NCBI RefSeq assembly: GCF_009389715.1
Contig: NC_052405.1
Coordinates: 9,589,194 to 9,653,193 of the forward strand
Direction of reading: 5' to 3'
Length of the DNA: 64,000 bases
DNA from: Phoenix dactylifera
Lineage: Eukaryota; Streptophyta; Magnoliopsida; Arecales; Arecaceae
Numbering within the stretch: position 1 is the first letter of the stretch; each line of letters opens with the position of its first letter. A program made the translations under genes and the position numbers. Below the pieces are notes generated by a model. That model did not search any database, was not told where the DNA came from, and saw only the letters and a list, made by a program, of their open reading frames with translations. This document shows, in pieces, positions 38,301 to 50,330 of the stretch.

Positions 38301-41300
38301 CATCTCTTGTTTGAGCAATTTTTGTAGCCAATGCCAGAATTTTTTAATTGATTTATGAGTGGCTTCATATATAATCCAAGAAAACCTTATTCAAAAATTT
38401 TTGCATTGGTTTTCTCTTTGCAATTCCGAATAACTTCATCCTGCCATTTTTTATCACCATGAGGTCGTTGTTATGGATTTAATTGCAAGAGTTATTGCTC
38501 TACAAGTGCTTTTTAAATGATATCTTATTTGTATAGGTGATATAGTTAAATACCTATTCCAACAATATGGTCAAGGAACAAACCCCACATTTGGGCTCCT
38601 AGAGAGGTATTACACTTTACAGTGCTTCTCAACGCTTATTGATTTTCCTTTTTCTTAATTGACCTTCATTTGGGATCTTTTTGGTTGATTTTTTTTTTAT
38701 TCTGCATATGTTTCAAAATTGTAAGTTGTAGTTTTATATCAACTTGTGTTTGTTGTATAATAAAATTCAAAAAATCCATGAAATTATGAAGTTAGAAATG
38801 TGTAGTTTGAGTAAAATTTTACAAGCTCATGTTTTCTCCCTTCCTGCCATCTTATACTTTTCCAATTTTGGACTTTATCCTTTAGAAAACCAAATACTTC
38901 CTAAATCATTTTGATTCTCAAAATCAAAATGTTCTGATTTAAGGAAAAGATGGAAAATGACTTTGAAGTTACAATCTCCCAATATGCAGACTGAGGGATT
39001 GAAGCGAAAGTGTTTCATCGATGGCTGTGCGTATCATATGAAAGTTGATAAGCAAGAGCTGTAATGTCAAAATGTGCAGTGGCTTGCTAATTGAATGCTA
39101 TGGCCTAAAGTATTCAATTACAATAGGCCTTGATTCTCCCATGTGGAAAGTGCATGCAGTATGAAAAGAAGAGAAGAAAAGAAGAAAAAGAAGAAAAGAA
39201 GAAGAAGAAAAGAAAAAAAAAGAAAAAGAAAAAGTATAGCAACAACTTAAACATCGTTCTTATACTCTTGGTGGCACATAAATTGTGAGTTTGCACGAGA
39301 GCTAATAACATTGTTGCTATGTGTGCTTTGTTAAGAAGTTTATGAATTTCTTCTAGATGAAAATAGAAAAACGAAAATCTTGGCAATAAGCTTGTAACTT
39401 GTAACAAAGTGACATCTTTCTCTTAAAGCTTCATCTGAATGTAATCATTTAGATTGCTGTCCAAGTAGCATATCACTTTTACAGTACAAGGATAGTATTT
39501 GGGAACGACATATTACTTTGAAAGATCAGACAACCTTTGCAAGGAGTCATGGATAACATGCAAGATCATTAGTTCAATCAATTGGAATATAGTCTTAGAG
39601 GTTGAGCATGGAGGCAAGGCAAAATTATAATAGCCTAGTGAGGGTCCTAGGAAGAGGCCAAAAAATGTGAACTAAAGTGGCACAGGGAATAAAGCAAGAG
39701 CTTTGACAAAGCTGGTACTAGTAATTTCATTTACAATGGTGGCCTATGAAAGTGTCAAGTAGACAAGTCACTGCCAGCTAAAAGTAGCAATTAGGATCTA
39801 GGAAAGGTTTTCCATCAGTGAGACATCATCAACACAGGAAGCTTCATCACTATTTTACCCGGGCATGAATCTGATGAGCATGCACTGTAAGTTTGGACAA
39901 ACTATTGATAACAACAATTACCCATGGAGTAAAAAAAGGCAAACTAGAATTCTAGAGATAAGAGATAAGAAAAGGTCTAAAAATATAAAATTAACATTGG
40001 AGATGCAGAGGGGGAATCATCATTACTACTGATATGCATGTCATTGACATACGAGTAATAAACTCAAATGTTGGAAAAAGAAAAAGAAAGGCACTAACTG
40101 AAGACAGCATAGTTAAGATAATCCCTAGGAAAAAAAAACTTAATTTAAGAACGGAGTGGTAAAAATGCTCATTTTAAACATGAGGAGTTTATTTGAGAAA
40201 GTAAATATTTTAAAGCTGGAAATGGTATCAAAGGTGTTAGAAGCTGTGGTGGTATTGCTTATAGACTTCCTCAGCATGATGAAGAAAGATTTTTGAGGCC
40301 ATAGGCTACTGAATCAACTTCCTAGCACTCCAGAAAACCAATGAACAGTCAAGACAATTATATAGATCTTGTTTGCAGCTTGTGAGGGGCATCCCATCTA
40401 GAAGAGAAAGGTTCTTAAGTGTGCATCGTTGAAAGACATAAAGGTCATGCCGTAATTACTTGTTATTCTATATGTTTAGATGCTGATACCTACAGAAGTA
40501 CCCATATGCCCAGGCATGTTTGAAGAAACTGTTTAACAGGGCACCCTTACTGAATTTGTTTTTCTTTATATTCCTATTGGCCCTACAAAGCTGTCTGTGA
40601 GAGTGAGTTTTGCCTAAACTCGCTTGTTCTAACCTTTGTATTCAAGGAAAAATGTTGTGAGAGTTGAAGCAACAGTAATGCTTCTTCAATTACCTTATAA
40701 TAAGCGGGGAAAGTCATCCAAATGGAAAATTGTGTTGCTTGGATTTTCACATGAATCAAAAGCATTCTTAGATTATAGATATCGAGAAACTTGTAAACAA
40801 AAATTTCTGTAAGTCAGCATGCAACTTAAGCAAGTTGCTAGTATACCACATCACTAAATTACTTCACATGTTTTAGTTTCAGTTGTTGTCATCACTATGA
40901 AAGCGCAGACAGAAATTGATGGTTCATTGCATTGCTCTAAGTACCATTGGCGATATAATACATTGAAATATATGGGGTTTGAATTTTCTACAGCTAAATT
41001 CGTTTTCTTTTGTGGTGGTGTAGCACATTGTTCACAGGATGGGTGCCTACTCTTCTTCGAGCCGGCAGAGGAATGACATTATGGCACAGAGCAGGATTAG
41101 AACCTTCAAAGAAGTTGAAGCTTTTCTCATATGAAAACAATGCGGTAAAGTTATGTTTGTTTTGTCTAATTTAAAACAACCATGACATGATTCTGCAATT
41201 TTTTTTTTAATCTTTTTAATGTTTTGCAGTATGCAAGGCTTGTACGTGAAGCACTGTGTGAATTGGAAATGCCTTACATTCTCCATAATGTGGGAGAGGG

Positions 41301-42158
41301 GTCATCAAATTCTGAGTTGCTCTTAAAGGCATCTGGTTCTAAAGAGGTGATCCTTTAAAAACTTCCCACAACCAAAAAATAGACAGAAATCCCTTTTAAT
41401 TATCTCAATGAATTAGGCATGGCTTTTGCTCTTCCTTTCTTCTCAAAGGAAAAAGAAAATCTTGAAAAGGGAAAAAAGAGCTTTATTTAAAAGGGCCAAA
41501 ATCACCATAAGATTAATCAACTAAAATATTGTTATGAATTGGGAAGTACACTATCAAAAACAAGGCATTAAAAGAGAGAGAAAAATAAGATTATTGATGA
41601 CTGCCAAAATTTATAACCTTCTGCTGCAGTGTATTATACTTACTGCCAGGATTTTTTGTTTGGATAGGCAATCATCAGTAATAATAAAACAAAGTAATTC
41701 CCTCAAGGCAACCTGAGAATTCATAAGACCAGCATGCAGACCATTTGCTTTATTTTTAAGCCAATCACCCATTGCAATATCACTTCCGGAGAGCCAGAAA
41801 AATGCATCCATAAATGTAATTGGTATCACAAACTTTTTTTGGAGGAATTGGTATCACAAACTTTCTTGTGAGGAATTGGTTTCACAAACTAATCAAGCAG
41901 TTGTTACGATAGTAGTAAGTTGGATTGATTTGTAACATAAAGAGGCTAATGGAATCGATCGCTACAGTCAAACTGACCCAGGATAGTTGGGTTAAGGCTA
42001 TAAAATTATGGTTTTAACAAATACTCCAGCTGATCCTGATATTACATATTTCTGTTTTCTAGGTACCTTATCTTATTGATCCTAACACTGGGTTTAGACT
42101 GGGTGACTACAAGAAGATCCTGTCTTACTTATTTCAGACATACTCCACCAGCAGCTAG
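32395..42158 (+). CDS. Plastid protein with two thioredoxin/GST-N-like domains, At4g10000-like
   Basis: Ten exons: 32395-32709, 34227-34265, 34441-34546, 37036-37097, 37409-37476, 37757-37806, 38537-38606, 41024-41144, 41230-41346 and 42063-42158; GT-AG, in phase, 347 residues. Residues 1 to about 70 form a transit peptide (Ser, His, Arg and Lys rich). The first thioredoxin-like domain runs from LHLQLYEFEACPFCRRVRE, with redox motif CPFC at 156-159, to the cis-Pro loop ELFPFLVDLNTG (Pro199) and SGDIVKYLFQQYG. The second domain starts at KLKLFSYENNAYARLVREAL: the position of the CPFC motif reads ENNAYA, so it has no redox cysteines, but it keeps a cis-Pro loop KEVPYLIDPNTG (Pro318). The layout resembles glutaredoxin/GST N-terminal halves in tandem without the all-helical GST C domain. 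The chemical role is unknown; a disulfide or glutathione exchange role fits domain 1. The gene spans nearly 10 kb because of repeat-bearing introns (introns 3 and 7 each about 2.4 kb). Confidence 0.88.
33690..33870. repeat. TACCGGTAC-type dispersed repeat, diverged copy 1
   Basis: In intron 1 of the thioredoxin-like gene. Repeated GGTACTGGTACC, GGTACC and GGTAC words spaced as in the better copy at 44957, but the ends are lost. Confidence 0.45.
35600..35760. repeat. TACCGGTAC-type dispersed repeat, diverged copy 2
   Basis: In intron 3. Carries CAATACCGTAT, TACCAACACATGGTAC and related words. Boundaries unclear. Confidence 0.4.
36085..36170. repeat. Short repeat with palindromic CCCAACTAGTTGGGG core
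   Basis: AACCATCTAGCC, then CCCAACTAGTTGGGGTCAGC and TTTATGGATCC. A nearly identical core recurs widely in plant genomes as the 3' part of RTE-type LINEs or SINEs that share their tail, as I recall. Only this short piece is visible here, in intron 3. Confidence 0.4.
36346..36530. repeat. TACCGGTAC-type dispersed repeat, copy 3
   Basis: Starts GTTCGTCATTTTGGTACC, the same end as the copy at 44957, and contains GGTATGGTATGG, GCACCGGTACCG and TGGTACGCC words. In intron 3, directly downstream of copy 2. Confidence 0.65.
39158..39234. repeat. Polypurine tract (GAA/GAAA-rich)
   Basis: About 77 bp of G and A only, in intron 7; mirror-symmetric parts could form triplex DNA. Confidence 0.85.
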
Positions 42159-43289
42159 CCTTTGTTTGTTCCATCAGTTCAGAAGAGCCATGTTGCGAGG
42201 CATCTTGATACATCTATTCACTTCTTCTAGGTAGCCTATGCCATTGAGCCCTTCACCGTCACTTAGATAGGCAATAGGATGAAATTTTGTAACATTTCAA
42301 CTAGATACACTGTAAAGTGTAAACATTTCATCAACAATTTTATGTGTTATATTTTCCAGAAATTCTTCCTCTGTTCCTGTCAGAAACTTCATATTCCTAT
42401 AAATCAAGCACTGCAATTGTGAAATTATCATGGTATTCAAAAGCTGTAGGGCAATCAGAAGGCATCTTGATTGGATGCTCTTCTGCAGTTTACATCGTTC
42501 ATGCTGCGCTCAATTCTTCTATGATCCTACAAGCCGACATAGCCAGTATGAACCTATGGCTTGTGATATCGTGTGCTGCTGCATCGACCGATGGCTGGAC
42601 ACTTCCATACCCAAGGAAACAGCATAGTTTCAGTTTTCATTCAGTGCAAGAGGAACCTGTTGGAAAAGAAGAGCTGGTGGAAACTTTCGTTGTTTCCCTG
42701 CTATGATCTGATGGCTGTTGCATATGATGAACTGAATTGTTGAATGAGTTTTCTGCTGACTTGCTTGGTTGGCTGCATTTGGAGGCTTATCAGCAGCAAG
42801 GCAAATACCATCTGCTGCCTGAATCTAACTGCCGTTGAATTTGATTCTATGTATAAAGTGCAATTTTTTTTTGCTTTAATATCAAAAATAATGTTAGTAG
42901 CAAAAGATATCATACAGCATATATAAAATCATTCAAGCTGGAGGATGTTTCAAAACATCAAGAAAGCTAGAAAAAATAAAAATGATTGAAGAAGAAATGG
43001 TCTAAAAAACTCATGAATGATTAATGAGATTCACGGTTCATTGCATTTTCTGAAAATAAAATTATTTGGGAAAATTTCTGCAAATCACCTGCATAAGGAA
43101 GTTTATGAATAACTGAACAATAGTGGAATAATCCAAGCACTGTGTTACTGTGTATGGATACAAGGAACGGTCGCTAATAAAGTGTCACAGGAAAATGCAA
43201 GTTAGGTGCAAAATTTTATAAAGAAAGGCAACAATATATAAAAATTATCCTTTATTTTTTTCACATAAATCCCTGTTTAACAGCATTTA
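42159..43289. other. 3' flank of thioredoxin-like gene, nothing else recognised
   Basis: Probable 3' UTR followed by AT-rich intergenic DNA. A 120-codon frame at 42344-42706 has no family signature and is treated as UTR noise. Confidence 0.4.
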
Positions 43290-43470
43290 GTACCAACATA
43301 TGTAATACTATACTGAACCGGACGGTATGGAACATACCGTACTGATTTGATATTGCCATGCGGTATGGAGGGTATATCGATTCTTGGTATGCCGAATTAG
43401 CTTCTGTACCAGGCATACCGATGTAGTAACAAGATAATACTGATATAGAGCTCGGTGTTGAAACGATTTT
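43290..43470. repeat. TACCGGTAC-type dispersed repeat, copy 4
   Basis: Contains GAACCGGACGGTATGGAACA, GCGGTATGGAGGGTATA, TGGTATGCC and GGCATACCG words in the order seen in the copy at 44957. Ends are eroded. Confidence 0.55.
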
Positions 43471-43969
43471 CAAAATGTGGAGGAAGCAACGCTGGTTTCA
43501 TAACTGGGAAAGAGCATTTTATATTTCTAGTAAGATTCTGGCATCTGAAGCAGCTACACTTTTTGATGATTAGTTATCTGACTTCATTGTTAATTTCGGA
43601 TTAGTAGGTCGGAAGGACACAGGTAGTGTTTATACATTACATTTGCTTTTGAAGTGTATGTCACATTAACAGGTAATTACGAGTCTAAAGGAGAAAAAAA
43701 GAAATAAAAAGGAAAAATATGATGGATGACAAATGGTTGCCGCTAAGAAAAAATCACTACCTTGATACACCCAAGAAACTTATGGGAATTAAATTATGAA
43801 TTATAGGGAGATAAAGAGATAGCAAGAAATAACGAGATATATTTAATATTTGTTTGGCATCACTTTTATTTTTTATTTTTTTTATTTTATATAAATTCAG
43901 ACAAAAAACACAATTGGTGCTATTATTTTTATTTTTTATTTTTAAAGATAAAAATTTTATTTCTTTTAC

Positions 43970-44320
43970 TGCTATCATTGACGCCAATTTCATCACCATT
44001 ATAACTATTACTGCTGCTGTCATTGCACCATCATTACGACTATCATCATTTCCATAACTACCGTCTCCACTAATACCACCGCCAAATGTGCTGCGCCACC
44101 ACATCATTGTTGCCGCCATAACCTCTGCTACGTCCATGCTCCATCGCTGCCACAATGATTGTTGCCACCACTATCATATTATCAAAGCTCGTACCACCAT
44201 TCTCGCGGTTGCCCCAAGCCCCGTGTTGCCACATCACTAGCACTCCGTTCACTGCTATCATTACTAGAACCTCTGCTGCAACCACCACCATTGTCGCCGT
44301 CTCAGTTGTATTCATGTTCA
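43970..44320. repeat. Degenerate ACC/ATC trinucleotide-rich region
   Basis: CACCATT, ACTATCATCA and GCCACCA words repeated irregularly. They make low-complexity frames on both strands (Met/Ala-rich on the minus strand). No sign of a real gene. Confidence 0.6.
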
Positions 44321-44956
44321 TATTATTAAAAATAATTAATTATATCAATTAAATTTATATTCTTAAAAATAAACTGACTTTTTTAGTTTAGAAAATAAGA
44401 AAAATAAAAGCAACGTCAAACAGCCTCCTAGCTTTTCATCTCCTTATTTTCACGTTACTTGTTTCTGTTCATATTTTTTTTATGCACTTCCATAAATTTT
44501 GAAATGATTGATGATAATGTTGTAGGATACGGCACGGGTAACATCAAAAACAAAAAAGTGAAACCTATTTACGCTGATTTATCTAATAAAACAAAGTAGT
44601 GTGTCATAATTGGGAAAATAAGAATCATGTTGGCATCGAAAAGTACAAAATGTTGCCATGTTCTCCCAGCTGCACTTCAAGGCTTGAAGCATGCTTGCTA
44701 CGTATGCTATAATGGACTATTTGTGTGGGCATATAGATTGAGTCATATAATCCGGTAATCAATCATTAGCTTGGGCTAATTGGGGATGTCAGTGCAAGCC
44801 TCATTTGTTTGAGTTGGGCTTATTCAAAACTTTTCATAGTCATCCCTAGGTTTCATAAGTATTTCTGATAGTCCAAGTGAGAGCCTGCGAAAATTTAGCA
44901 TTTTGACACTTAGCTCCTTCTGATAGATTAAAAAAAAAAAATCTATCTCATGCAAA

Positions 44957-45138
44957 GTTCGTCATCTCAGTATCGAATCCCATACCGGTATTATATTAGT
45001 ATTGTATCGGTACGATATGGTATGGAATCTTTTTGGCGTACCGAGTGTTGGTACGCCACTATTCATATCAGATACCAATGCCGAATCGGTACGGTATGGT
45101 ACATTTTATATTATCTGATTCGGATCGGTACGACGAAC
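44957..45138. mobile_element. 182-bp MITE-like element, best copy of TACCGGTAC family
   Basis: Starts GTTCGTC and ends GACGAAC, a 7-bp perfect terminal inverted repeat followed by weaker inverted matches. The interior is rich in GGTACGGTATGG and CATACCGG words, so it is largely self-complementary. Flanks TGCAAA and TATGAT give no clear target duplication. At least four diverged relatives lie in the window. Confidence 0.7.
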
Positions 45139-48100
45139 TATGATTTCATGTTTTACCTTCATATGCATATATTTTGAGAATTTACGTATGAAAGATCACT
45201 GCCAGCAAGTTATTTTTCTATGCAATCATGGACTTTTTCTACCGGTTGACAATGGCCGTTTGCTGGCATATTTGGCTGGAAAGAAATTTTCAAGTCTTTC
45301 TTCAGAAACAATCTTCCATCAATGCGACCCTGCAAAAAGTCCTGCTCTCTTTTACTCAGTGGGAAAGCTTGTGCTGTGAGAAAACCAAAGACAGCAACCA
45401 ATCTCTGCGGGGTCTTTTTGGCAACTTAATTGTTCTTGGTTATAACCTGTTGCTTTCAAATATTCACCTTGGTTGTTTTGAAACTCCGTAATCTTGTTCT
45501 TCTTGCTTTATAAATTCTGTTCCTTGGGGGAAGCACTTTGCTTCCTCCATTTCCTTCAAAAAAAAAAATGATGCTTAATTGTCTCCTAGCAGATGCAACC
45601 GCTTCAGTGCTACTACTCTATCATGCCATTAAAGAACCCTTAAGCCGTGCCATGTCATTGGCTTTGGATCCATCCTGAGTACTGGAAAAAAAAAAAAAAA
45701 ACTGGGCATAGATCACCAATACTTGTCAATATCACAGAATATTAGGTCATGTAAAATACTGGTTAAGGAAATCAACACAAAAGGATGGTTCTTATTTTAG
45801 ATAAATTATGGAGCTTATTATTATTATTATATTTTGGTATTGTTTTTTTTTCAGGTTCCAGAGTAATGATTGATTTTTTAACTCGTTAAGATAAAATGAT
45901 TATTAGTTATAATACACAGGAAAGTACGATACTCTGTTTTGCTCTCATTTATATGAAACTATCCTGCTAATGGCTGGAAGGCAGTCAACTAGACTCGCTG
46001 CCTTAGTGTTTGTTTTTTTTTTTTGGCTAAAGGCCTTAGTGTTTGTTGGCTCGGTTGGTGGAACGGCAATTTCCTCTACGTCTCTCTCACTCTCTCCTCA
46101 GTTGTTTTACCCACCGGCAGGCTTTTCCGGTTGTTCAAACATGGATGTTTTCTTCCTACCCGAAGAAAAAAATATTTTCGTGGAACGTTTGATTTGATGC
46201 TCCCCAAATGCACGAGTATACATCCCACAGGGAAGGTATTTGTAAATTTTATGTTATTACTTTAAGGCTCAGCCTATGCAATTCAAGTGCCAAGAAAATG
46301 GCCCAGAACTTTTGCATAGATTTTGGATACTTATAAAAGAACAACGAATCTAAATATGGCTTTCTGGTTAGTCTTTTAAGATGAAATCGTGAATTATTAC
46401 AATTGTATTTGAGCGGATCTAGCTCTTGATCCACGTAAACTAAGGATATTGCAGTATGAGCCTATTTGACTATAGACTGATTGTGATGCTTGTGATTAGA
46501 ATCTTTATGCTTATGATTAGATTTGAATGCATGTGGTACTAGGCTTGAATGTATACTTTTAATTTTGTTGGTGTATAGTTGGAAATCTGATATTTGCAAA
46601 TGATGAATAGTTGGAGATTTTTGCAAGAGATATGGAAACAAAAGTTTCAAGAAAAAATTGAGAGATTATGAAAAATATTAGACGGAAGACATACAAAAAG
46701 TCCTTGGAGTTTGTGCAGGACATCTATAGGTACATGTTGCGACGTCATCCTCGTTATAATGGAAGTATTGTGCAAAACAAGTGTTGAAGCGTTATTAACT
46801 TACGAATTTCTAACCATCTAACGACTGCAATAATGCACCTGTTCTGATGTTATTGGAGGTTGATCTTTTTTAAGTCCTCCCCCATCTCTAGGCTAAAAAG
46901 TTGCATATCCCCTCTCGCCTCTAATTCTATTGTGCATTCCTTTTGCTAGTTCCAATGACAAACATTTCTGGTGACACCTCCGGTCTCTTCGTCCCTCCCC
47001 TAACAAAAAAAAGATGGATGCTCTTTAGCAATCATTTAATTAAAAAGTTTAAATGAAGAAAAAATAGGTCAACAATATATACAATACTCCTTACATACAG
47101 TCTAAATTAATCATGTATTTGGAGAGATTATTGAGTTCGAAACAGACAAAAATTGGAATAACAGGCGATAAATAAATAAGTAAACTGGTGGGATTTGAAC
47201 TTATAACCTCCCGCAAATTTGAGCTCTAGTATCATGTTAAATAATATTTTTTTAAAAAAATAAGAAGATTAATCCTCGTCTTGTTATCCTTATTACCTCC
47301 ACTTACTTGAGTGACTCCAATCGGAATTAGACCCTCGACCTCTTGCTCGAATGGTAAGAGACAATACCATCAAAGCTTAAGTTTAGTGATATGTTAATGA
47401 TAAATTGATCCAAAAACTTGCAGACATGAGATAACAAATCAAGTCTTTTCCTAAAATTTCGAATTGCTATTCCGAATCAAGACTGAATTTTTGCTTTCCT
47501 TGATCAACAAGCCGTCAAGACTGAATCAAGACATGAGATAACAAAAAATGGGTTGACAATATATATTAGGTTTAACAAGCACAAGCATACGCTATTTGAT
47601 AATTTTGTGAATTAAGCTAATAGCTAGCAAGTGGAACGTGGATGTTGCTCATTGAAATAATTACTAGTCCAGATTTCACATTAAATTGATATGGTGGTAT
47701 TTTTGCTGCTATACGAGGGGTAGTAGATGCGATTGCAGCAGTTTTGATGGGACTCATTCGGAACTTATTCCTGGCAAAAAGTGAGAGAGAATGAGGGAGA
47801 GAGAAAGAGATCTTGAACACAAATGCAAGTTCTGTGATTATTGGTATGATAGCTGAAGTTTTCTTGAACACAAAAGATAGAAGGCAAAGAAAATTCACTA
47901 CAAGATGTTATGTCATAATCGTAGTCATCAAATCCTTTTTCACTTAATAGAATTGGTTTCACGGATTCTCATTCGTCAAGTTTTTCTAGTTAAAATAATC
48001 TTTGATTATTTTTACGACTGGCTGTCAACCTGACTCTTCGTTTGGAACTGACCTAGATAGTCTTAATATATGATATTATATAATGCAATGTAAGCCATGC

Positions 48101-48916
48101 CTCAGCCCTATCTATGGTATGGGATTCACATGAGACTACCAGTTTGCTAGATACTCCATAAGAAAATGTGTTTTTTTCCGAAGAATAAAGAAACTCTCTA
48201 GCCAATTAGAACCATCAATGCGACTGCCCATTTTAAGGGGAGATACAATGTCATAATTCATTAATGTTCATTGTTTTGGCACGCTGTACATAAGAGAATC
48301 TACTTCAGTAGGGTTTAAGTTGTATCTTTCGTGCAAAAGAATGATTAATTTTTTTTTAAAAAAAAACATTCGTAACATGCACAGATTTTAAAGCACTTCA
48401 AATTTCTTCGTTCATCCATCTGCTTAGATCTTGAAGCGGCTATTGCACGATTGCACGATCTAATAGTGAATTCATGCGAAGGAAGACGAATTCTTCCATT
48501 TACACAATCATTCATAACCGCCGTCCTTTTACACAAAGTATACAACCCCTTGTCCTACCAGCAATTGAATAGTGAGCTATAGCATCATATTTCTCTTATA
48601 TGATTATTTGTAACCCCACAAGCCATCACAGATGAGCTGTCTATGTCCGAGCTATTGGAACGTGATTCACTCGTATAATTAAAGAATAGACTATACAAAA
48701 GTAGAACTAAATATGCTACCTAAAATTTAATTTCCAGAGCTTGGCTAACAACCATCTTCAAGCCAGTGCATGTCTCTTAATTTTTTGCACATAGATTTAT
48801 ATAAATCCCAAACGACGACTATATTGTGCCATGTATCTTAATTTTTTCATCCATCTCTCATCATTTGGGAGAAAATCTTGGCAGAAGCACTAAAGTCTAA
48901 TCTCCATAATGTCTCA
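45139..48916. other. Gene-poor intergenic, 3.8 kb
   Basis: AT-rich with poly-A/poly-T patches. Small frames (for example at 45970-46197) lack family signatures. The stretch 47180-47400 has degraded tRNA-like or primer-site-like words on the minus strand that I could not turn into a defined element. Confidence 0.45.
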
Positions 48917-49389
48917 ACCAAACCCCTGCCAGATTCAATATGTAAAACTATACGATTGGAGATAGTATTGTCTTATTAAATTACAGATTACAACTACCAA
49001 TGTACCACCATTTCATATATGAGATTCTTTTAAGCCCTGCAGTATCATGGCTTTAAAAATCTTGCAATTGTACCACCAAACATGTTGCTTCACCAAACGA
49101 GTGGGTCACCTGTCTTCATCAATTTCCTCATTTCCATTGCTGCATCTTTAAGAATCCGGAAAAGACCAACTCAGCCAACTTCCTTTTCCTCCTTGTTCAT
49201 AAGCCACCCACCATCCTCCCCCAAGACACAAAGAAATATAACTCGTCATCCATAGCCAAAGCTTGCCAAATAGCAAAGCCTTTGTCATCTTTTCATGTGC
49301 ATCTCTTCCACTGCAATGATCAAGTGACTCCTCTCATCAACCCAAGCTTACTACACAGGCATCAGCACCAAAGCTTTATGTCACCTACC
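48917..49389 (+). promoter_or_regulatory. Cluster of secondary-wall MYB (SMRE/M46RE) motifs upstream of GXM
   Basis: Five matches to ACC(A/T)A(A/C)(T/C) within 473 bp: ACCAAAC at 48917-48923, 49075-49081 and 49092-49098, ACCAACT at 49165-49171 and ACCTACC (the AC-I element) at 49383-49389. MYB46/MYB83 use this motif to switch on secondary-wall genes, including xylan genes. A possible TATA lies at 49237-49241; if it is used, the last motif would sit in the leader. Confidence 0.5.
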
Positions 49390-49475
49390 CAAATTTCCTG
49401 AACGAATTCAGCTTCTCATCATTTCTTCTCTTATTCCTTCCATTGAAACAAGGTACGCAGCCAATTTCCCATTCA

Positions 49476-50330
49476 ATGGCAACCATGAAGGCCAAGGTCC
49501 CAAACTACCTCAACCTAAAGTTCCTCCTCCTAGGCTTCGTCCTACTCTTTCTCCTCCTCCTCTTACTAAGACCCAACTCATCTTCTCCAGCTCCACCAAG
49601 CACAACAGAAAGTAGCCAAATTAGCCCATCAAATGTAGGAACAGCAACTTCGTGCACAAAGCTTCCACAGTCCCTGGCAAACACCATCATCCACTATGCA
49701 ACCTCAAACACCACTCCCCAGCAGACCTTCGAGGAGATATCTGTAACAGCCAGAGTCTTGGAAAAGAAGGCCCCGTGCAACCTCCTGGTCTTTGGCCTCG
49801 GCCATGACAGCGCCATGTGGAGCGCACTCAACCATGGAGGCCGCACAGTCTTCCTCGAGGAAGACGAGTCATGGATGGAGATCGTCCGACAGAAGTCCCC
49901 GATGTTGGAATCACACCATGTGACGTATGATACCAAGGTGACCCAGGCAGATGATCTCTTGGAGCTGAGGAGGAAGCCAGAGTGCACCGCGGTCGGCGAC
50001 ATGAAATTCTCCAAGTGTCATCTGGCATTGAAGAGGATGCCGAGCGTGTTCTTTGAGGTGGAGTGGGACCTGATCATGGTGGATGCACCCACCGGGTGGA
50101 TCCCGGAGGCACCAGGGAGGATGGGAGCAATATACACTGCGGGGATGGCTGCGAGGGCGAGGAGCGAGGGGGAGACCGACGTCTTCGTGCATGATGTGGA
50201 TCGAGTTGTGGAGGACAAATTCTCGAAGACCTTCTTGTGTGAGGGGTACCTGAAAGAGCAGCAAGGCAGGCTGAGGCATTTCATCATTCCCAGCCACAGG
50301 ACTGGCTCGGACATGCCCTTCTGTCCCTGA
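49476..50330 (+). CDS. GXM: Glucuronoxylan 4-O-methyltransferase (DUF579 family)
   Basis: Intronless, 284 residues. The start MATMKAK precedes a single type II membrane anchor (LKFLLLGFVLLFLLLLLL, about residues 14-31), then a Ser/Pro-rich stem, then the DUF579 domain from about residue 70. Motifs: LVFGLGHDSAMWSALNHGG (SAM-binding glycine region), TVFLEEDESWM, YDTKVTQADDLL, WDLIMVDAPTGW, PGRMGAIYTAGMAARAR, and the C-terminal DVFVHDVDRVVEDKFS to FLCEGYL. The enzyme moves a methyl group from S-adenosylmethionine to O-4 of glucuronic acid side chains of xylan in the Golgi. The VDAPTGW form and the SMRE motifs upstream agree with the GXM branch rather than IRX15. The frame opens 11 codons earlier (MKQGTQPISHS), but the ATG at 49476 better fits the family. 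Length is normal. Confidence 0.93.
   Translation: MATMKAKVPNYLNLKFLLLGFVLLFLLLLLLRPNSSSPAPPSTTESSQISPSNVGTATSCTKLPQSLANTIIHYATSNTTPQQTFEEISVTARVLEKKAPCNLLVFGLGHDSAMWSALNHGGRTVFLEEDESWMEIVRQKSPMLESHHVTYDTKVTQADDLLELRRKPECTAVGDMKFSKCHLALKRMPSVFFEVEWDLIMVDAPTGWIPEAPGRMGAIYTAGMAARARSEGETDVFVHDVDRVVEDKFSKTFLCEGYLKEQQGRLRHFIIPSHRTGSDMPFCP

Noticed and set aside
42344-42706. 120-codon frame after the thioredoxin-like gene
   Set aside because: No motif, no splice partner; lies in the expected 3' UTR.
43757-44352. Met/Ala-rich and Ser-rich frames on both strands
   Set aside because: Low-complexity translation of a degenerate trinucleotide region.
47180-47400. Primer-site-like and tRNA-like words on the minus strand, suggesting an LTR or SINE remnant
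   Set aside because: Too short and diverged; no terminal repeats or coding domain nearby, so no element is called.
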